NCBI RefSeq assembly: GCF_018320785.1
Contig: NC_054867.1
Location: forward strand, 32,181,855 to 32,245,854
Length of the DNA: 64,000 nucleotides
From: Cheilinus undulatus
Taxonomy: Eukaryota > Chordata > Actinopteri > Labriformes > Labridae
Reading direction: 5' to 3'
A program made the position numbers and the translations under genes. How positions within the stretch are numbered: the stretch's first letter is position 1; every line of letters starts with the position of its first letter. This document shows positions 59,118-64,000 of the stretch, piece after piece. Under the pieces are notes generated by a model. It made no database searches and was not told where the DNA came from. It saw only the letters and a program-made list of their open reading frames with translations.

Positions 59118-59527
59118 ATATAAAGCCATCAAGCCCTCTCAAAAACAGGTGTTACAACTGATCACCCAAAAGCAACGGCAACCATGATTAACTTAAATGA
59201 GTTTTACACCAAAAAAAGAAATTATCTGCGAGTTGGTCTGTTGCTCTGAGATAAAGAACCCCCCACATCTGTGTTCAAAATGTTCTGTATTCATAAAGCT
59301 GCCTTGTGTTGCTTTGCGTTGCCCCTTTGCGTTATCAGCTTTATCTTGGCACACAGACAAACCAACACTTAGACTTTGTGTGTGTTTGAGGCGGGGGTGT
59401 CGGTTTCTAAAGAAAAGACTGGTTAAGTTGGTCTCAGTTGCCCCTCCTCACAGAAACTCTTTACACCAGACCTGCTCCTGAAGGACTGCTGCTCTCTGTC
59501 AGAGGAGGAAACACTTCCACTCCTTAA
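59118..59527 (+). promoter_or_regulatory. candidate promoter and noncoding first exon of SLC6 copy 2
   Basis: ATATAAAG at 59118-59125 is a TATA-like box. A GC-richer stretch follows and ends at a plausible donor CTCCTTAAG|GTATTT (exon edge 59527). The coding exon of copy 2 begins with an acceptor at 60728, so an upstream noncoding exon is required. Inference only. Confidence 0.3.
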
Positions 59528-60728
59528 GGTATTTCTACTTTTAATTTTTAATTAAATTTTTCATTTTTCATTTTTCTCTCATTCAAGTTGTAAATTATGT
59601 GAGCAATTTTAACCGCGTATTAAGTTTGATTTTAAGGAATGCAGGTTTAGTTTAGCATGCTTAAAGATTCTTCTTCTTACAGGCATGCTTTTGATTGCAA
59701 AAACTGAGTGTTGTTATCAATAATGTTTAGGCTACAAACCTGCTGAATGTCAAAATGATCATGTTTTTAATAAGTTATATGAATTCTTAATGACAAAAAT
59801 TCATGGCTTCCTAATGATAACCACCAATAACCTTGCTGACCTCTGACTATCTGTACCATCTTTATGAGGTTGTATATCTTCTGAGTTCTTTTGTTTTTGG
59901 CTAAATAACCACAGAGTTAAAAGTATTACAACAGCCTTTACTTCACTTTGGTGAAAATATTAGCATGCCATTACAGCTAAACTAAAATGTTGCTCATTTT
60001 GAATTAATAGTCAAGCAGCCATCACAGTTAGCATGTTGACATGCTGATATTAGCATTTGGATTGTGCGGCCTTCAAAGCTGCTTGACTAATGGTTGAATC
60101 TTAATGTTTTCATGATGTCTTAATATTTAATTTGAAGATAATCATTATTTGTGGCTAAGAGCAAATTTGTGGAGGTTATACTTCCTCTGTAATTGTAACC
60201 TGATAAGTAAGTCAATTGGACTTTTTCAATTCAAGGCTTTAAATAGTCTTATTTTCACTTGTAAGAGGTCTTGTATTTTAGAAGGCACTTTGACAAAACA
60301 TGCCTTTATCCAATCTTCATTTTTGGCTTCCTTTATTCAACATTTTGTGTGTATGCTTATGACTAATATCACTGTACGTTATATCAATAGAAGAGAGGCA
60401 TTAATTACATTTTGGTCTCTATGAACCACACATTTATTATATCAAATGTCATTTCATTAACAGTGCATTAAATTAGAGAATTCAGCTATGGCCGGTGTAC
60501 TGAGAAATCTCACATGCCTCTTATTTTTGAGCTTTTACCACATAGAAAGTGGTATTAATTTGTCTCAGCTCAGATCTTTTAAAAGGTCTTAAATTTGATT
60601 ATTAAAAGTATGTAGGAACCCTGGTTTTTACTGTCTGAGATGAAAGACAAATCTCTCTTTGCTTTCCTTAATCTAGCTTAACAACAGATTTACGAAAACC
60701 ACATTTTGATTCTAATTTCATATTGCAG

Positions 60729-60930
60729 GTTTAAATGGACCTAAGACATAACTAACGGATAAAAATGAATGTGTTAAGCCTTGGGAGCAGACCGGCACCC
60801 ACTCAGTCCAAACCTCAGGAGAGGGAGCAGTGGGGCAGCAAGATCGAGTTCATCCTGGCAGTGGCTGGACACATTGTCGGTCTTGGAAATGTTTGGAGGT
60901 TTCCCTACTTGTGCTACAAAAATGGAGGAG
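60729..60930 (+). CDS. slc6a13: slc6a13-like copy 2, first coding exon (N-tail, TM1)
   Basis: The acceptor TATTGCAG ends at 60728. An ATG at 60735 opens a six-codon frame (MDLRHN) to TAA 60753-60755. In the same frame ATG 60765 opens [20 protein letters not shown] and TM1 ([19 protein letters not shown]). The donor GGAG|GTAAAT splits the third Gly, as in copy 1. Confidence 0.9.
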
Positions 60931-62703
60931 GTAAATTTTAGTTTTGTACTGTAATTTTGGCAACCATGTGCCAATTCCAGGGGTTATAAAAACCCTACTG
61001 ACAGTCTACTTTCTATAAAGTGACGAGTCTTATTAGAAAAAAAAATCACACTTCTTTAATTATTATTGATGATTTTTAACACTGAAATTCAAATTTGACT
61101 GTTTATTTTAACCAGATATTTCTCTTTCATTCTAAAGGGGTTTTCTTCATACCTTATGTTTTGTTTTTGTTCACCTGCGGCATCCCACTGTTCTTCCTGG
61201 AGACGTCATTGGGCCAGTACACCAGCCAAGGTGGGATAACATGCTGGAGGAAAATCTGCCCTCTATTTGAAGGTTAGTCTGCAAAGGCAGTTCTTAGTTT
61301 GGAAATAAAAAGGAAAAGTATTCAAAGAACCTGTAAGTGATGTTTAAAAAAAAACATAAAAAATGAATATTGTCTAAGAACTTGGAAGTGAAGTTGTGGG
61401 AAACTAAAACAGAGCTAGCTAGACTAATTAGTCAACTAAATGAATCTTTATGGTGCCCTTCGTGCCATTAGATATCTATTTAAAAAGCATGTTATCTATT
61501 ACATGTTTGATTGTTGCAGTTCAGTTTTTGAGGTCACTTTTTACAAACATTAAAGTGGATTCATAGTATTAAAATAACATCTCCATGTCTCTACAGGTTT
61601 GGGTTATGGAAGCCAAGTGGTTGTTTTATACACGGGGGTCTACTATATAATCATACTGGCTTGGACATTTCTCTACCTGTTTTCATCCTTCAGCTCTGAA
61701 CTCCCCTGGGCCAGCTGTCACAACACCTGGAACACAGGTACAACACTTTTGCTGTGTCCCAGTTCAGAGGCTGCATCCTTCAGAGGGCACTGAAGACTGA
61801 TTATGGCACAGTGGCGAATTGAAGGGTGTCTGTTCAAAGGCTTCTTCCGATGCAGACAGAAAACAGGCCCTACTTTTCCTTAGCTTGTAAGATCTATTCT
61901 GTGCATCCTTCATGGCCTAACATATTCCAAGATTCATTGAGTGCAAAATTAAATAAGATAGCTGACCCAAGCAGCTGAGCAAAAAACTTTTATATTTTAA
62001 GATGTTGTCTGATTTCAGCTTGGCCTTAGCAATCCACATAGACTGTGAAGGCTGGATCTTTTGAAGGATGTTACTCTTGAATTTGAACACAGCTTTTCTT
62101 TAACAGCCATCTCACAAAAATGCTGTGCAGTAAATATTTTTGTCAATATTTCGTAACCTCTCATTTTCTTTAATGCTAGATGGTTGTTTTGAGTACAGTC
62201 AAAATCAGACGTCTCCCCCAAACCTGTATGGAATCAGCACGTCTTCAGTCGTAGAGTTTTGGGAGTAAGTAGCATGACATAAAATAACATAACAAGTGCT
62301 GTAGTGTTGCCGTTTCATCTCTCTTTAATAAATTCTTCAGGAGGAGAATCTTGGGGCTGTCGAGTGGAATTGACAACATTGGCAGTGTTCGCTGGGACCT
62401 GGCTCTCTGTTTACTTCTTGCCTGGGTGCTGTGTTACTTTTGTGTCTGGAATGGAGTAAAGTCCACAGGAAAGGTGCTTAAAACATTATCACAATTTCTA
62501 ATCCTGATCAAACACAATTTGATTTTAGTCTTTGAGTGGTACAAAAACATTCGTTGAATCTGCTTTAGGTGGTCTACTTCACTGCGACATTTCCTTATGT
62601 GATGCTGGTGGTGCTGCTTGTTCGTGGCCTGACGTTACCAGGAGCCAAAGATGGAGTTATGTTCTACCTTTACCCAGACCCCTCCCGCCTCACCGATCCA
62701 GAG
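60765..62703 (+). CDS. slc6a13: SLC6A13-like transporter, copy 2, first six coding exons (265 codons; continues past window)
   Basis: Paralogue of copy 1 on the opposite strand. Exons: 60765-60930, 61138-61272, 61597-61737, 62180-62264, 62341-62473, 62569-62703. Lengths match copy 1 except exon 1 and a one-codon shorter exon 4. Hallmarks: TM1 [19 protein letters not shown]2 [16 protein letters not shown]3 VYYIIILAW, loop-2 CHNTWNTDGC and sequon NQT, TM4 [19 protein letters not shown]5 [20 protein letters not shown]. His36 stands where relatives have Glu. Start chosen at 60765 because the upstream in-frame ATG at 60735 is closed by TAA. TM6 onward lies beyond the window. Na+/Cl--coupled uptake of GABA, betaine or taurine-like solutes is expected, but the substrate is open. 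Confidence 0.9.
61138..61272 (+). CDS. slc6a13: slc6a13-like copy 2, exon 2 (TM2)
   Basis: 135 nt. [20 protein letters not shown] then [19 protein letters not shown], ending CPLFEG. Confidence 0.92.
61597..61737 (+). CDS. slc6a13: slc6a13-like copy 2, exon 3 (TM3)
   Basis: 141 nt. [20 protein letters not shown] keeps the TM3 Tyr pair and ends [13 protein letters not shown] before G|GTACAA. Confidence 0.92.
62180..62264 (+). CDS. slc6a13: slc6a13-like copy 2, exon 4 (loop 2)
   Basis: 85 nt. [20 protein letters not shown], then VVEFWE. It carries the second loop-2 Cys and one NQT sequon; the loop sequence is very different from copy 1. Confidence 0.88.
62341..62473 (+). CDS. slc6a13: slc6a13-like copy 2, exon 5 (TM4)
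   Basis: 133 nt. [37 protein letters not shown] and NGVKSTGK. Confidence 0.92.
62569..62703 (+). CDS. slc6a13: slc6a13-like copy 2, exon 6 (TM5, loop 3)
   Basis: 135 nt. [20 protein letters not shown] then [14 protein letters not shown] and GAG|GTAACA. The TM6 exon (VWMDAGTQ type) does not follow before base 64000. Confidence 0.93.
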
Positions 62704-64000
62704 GTAACATGTTTAACTAATCTTCAACAAACTGTTCAATAGGGGTGTAAGGGTGTTTGTATTCAATCTGAACCATTTGTAGGGTCACGTTTCAGTGCAC
62801 ATAGTCACACGACAAATACATCCGAGCCATTAAAAACATAAAAGAAAAGAAATGTGACAGTGCTTATCTATCAATTTTTGTGGCAATAATGCTGATAAGT
62901 GTTTGCTAACAGCATTCAAACCACCAACGAAGAAGAGGAAATAGCCAGCTTATTAAAACACATGAAGAAGAATGGTTGGCTCCTGGCTCCTGCTGCAAGA
63001 GAGGCAGAGCAGTGAGACCTGCTGCACTTTTCTCCCTCTCAATTTTTAAAAGCCTTCGGATTTGAAAGCAGAGAGGGTCAAAGATATTACTACTGCTAAC
63101 ACTTATTAAAGAATATACATGGACCAATAGAAGTAGAGAACGCCAACTACAAATGTGTTTGCATTGATAAAAAATATGATACATTGTTCTAAAAAAGCAC
63201 GTATTTAAATTTTCCATATTAGGCTGTATTTATTTGCGATTTTTCAAATCTGGAGATAGCTGTTTTCTGCTTTGCTTTTCATTTTGCACATTTTTTTTGT
63301 TTTCCTCTTTTTTCCTTTCTTGTGTTTAATTCATCACAGGTTGGACCAACTATCGCTGATCGTTCTTAATGACACTAGATGGAACAAAGTTTTGAATGAT
63401 TGATTCAAATGTATATTTCAAAAAATATAAAAAAGAATTAGCTGCATTAAAGTCAGTAAAATATGATAAGTGAGGGACATCTAGAATTATAAATATGGGG
63501 CTTTTTCTTTTTTTTTTTAATTAAACAAAGTACTGAACTGACCTCTGTGAGAGTGGGGCTCCAGGAAAGAAAGGTTGGGAACCACTGACCTATGGTACTG
63601 TCCTGGTAGGTGGCAGCTTGCCACATGCCCCTGGTTGTGTTTTTTGGCCCATTTTAATCTAAAACTTGCTCAATTACACAGTGAAACAGTACCCTTTGGT
63701 AGTGCTATATTGACAAGCTTCACTGCCAGTTCCCCCAGCAATGCCTAATGCACACTGGTATCTCCGGAGGCTGATGCCACTACTATTGCCAAGTAAAAGC
63801 AACAGCCAACTTTAAAAAATGCTGAAATATCCCTTTAAGTCAAAACAAGTGTCAGTGTAGGGTTTTGTATGGACCATATACCATAACTTGAGACCTAACT
63901 TAGACAAAGCTGGTGCAACAGGTAACAGGACTGTGCAGAAATAAATATGGTATAATCAGACACTCTTTGTATGGTCATTTGCAGGTTTGTAAATAAATGC
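62704..64000 (+). other. intron 6 of SLC6 copy 2 with hAT fragments
   Basis: A hAT-like left end (TAGGGGTGTAAGGGTG) at 62741 and a right-end-like GGTTGGGAACCACTG at 63575. The rest is AT-rich with no coding exon seen. Confidence 0.5.

Noticed and set aside
1..64000. CRISPR arrays, phage, operons or viral genes
   Set aside because: None seen. Introns, SINE/LINE content and vertebrate gene families mark this as a fish chromosome; the tandem repeats are simple microsatellites without spacer structure.

Overview
This is a piece of a teleost (probably percomorph) nuclear genome. It holds spliced vertebrate genes with GT-AG introns and a dense fish repeat load: L2-type LINE pieces, tRNA-derived SINEs, many hAT-type DNA elements, a Tc1-like MITE and simple repeats. 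No bacterial, viral or CRISPR signal was seen. All calls come from reading the sequence by eye; exon borders rest on splice motifs, phase and recall of the protein families.

Layout. (1) 1-5427: 3' half of fkbp5 (+ strand; FKBP51, an Hsp90 co-chaperone). Five coding exons cover the end of the second FKBP domain, the TPR domain and an unusual basic C-terminus. (2) 10.1-26.2 kb: a complete SLC6 neurotransmitter transporter of the GABA/betaine/taurine group, closest by recall to SLC6A13 (GAT-2), on the minus strand. Its 14 coding exons sum to 1782 nt (593 aa) with no frame break. Introns hold a LINE with a YVDD reverse-transcriptase box, a second LINE and a TTAA-flanked MITE. (3) 26.4-59 kb: intergenic, packed with transposons. 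Eight hAT-type elements could be delimited with terminal sequences and target-site duplications (one of these imperfect, one with a ragged end), including one hAT inside another and a SINE inside a third. Two inverted copies of a ~520-bp segment look like a bidirectional promoter with two divergent first exons. (4) 60.7-64.0 kb: the first six coding exons of a second SLC6A13-like paralogue on the plus strand, cut by the window end.

The two transporters are head-to-head paralogues with matching exon lengths (135/141/85-88/133/135). They import small amino-acid-like solutes with Na+ and Cl-. Their most interesting feature is the TM1 substrate-site position: Glu in mammalian GAT2/GAT3/BGT1, but Gln in copy 1 and His in copy 2. 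Copy 1 also has Glu for the usual Gln in TM8. Copy 2 keeps what looks like the ancestral start codon, in frame but followed by a stop, and must start ten codons later.
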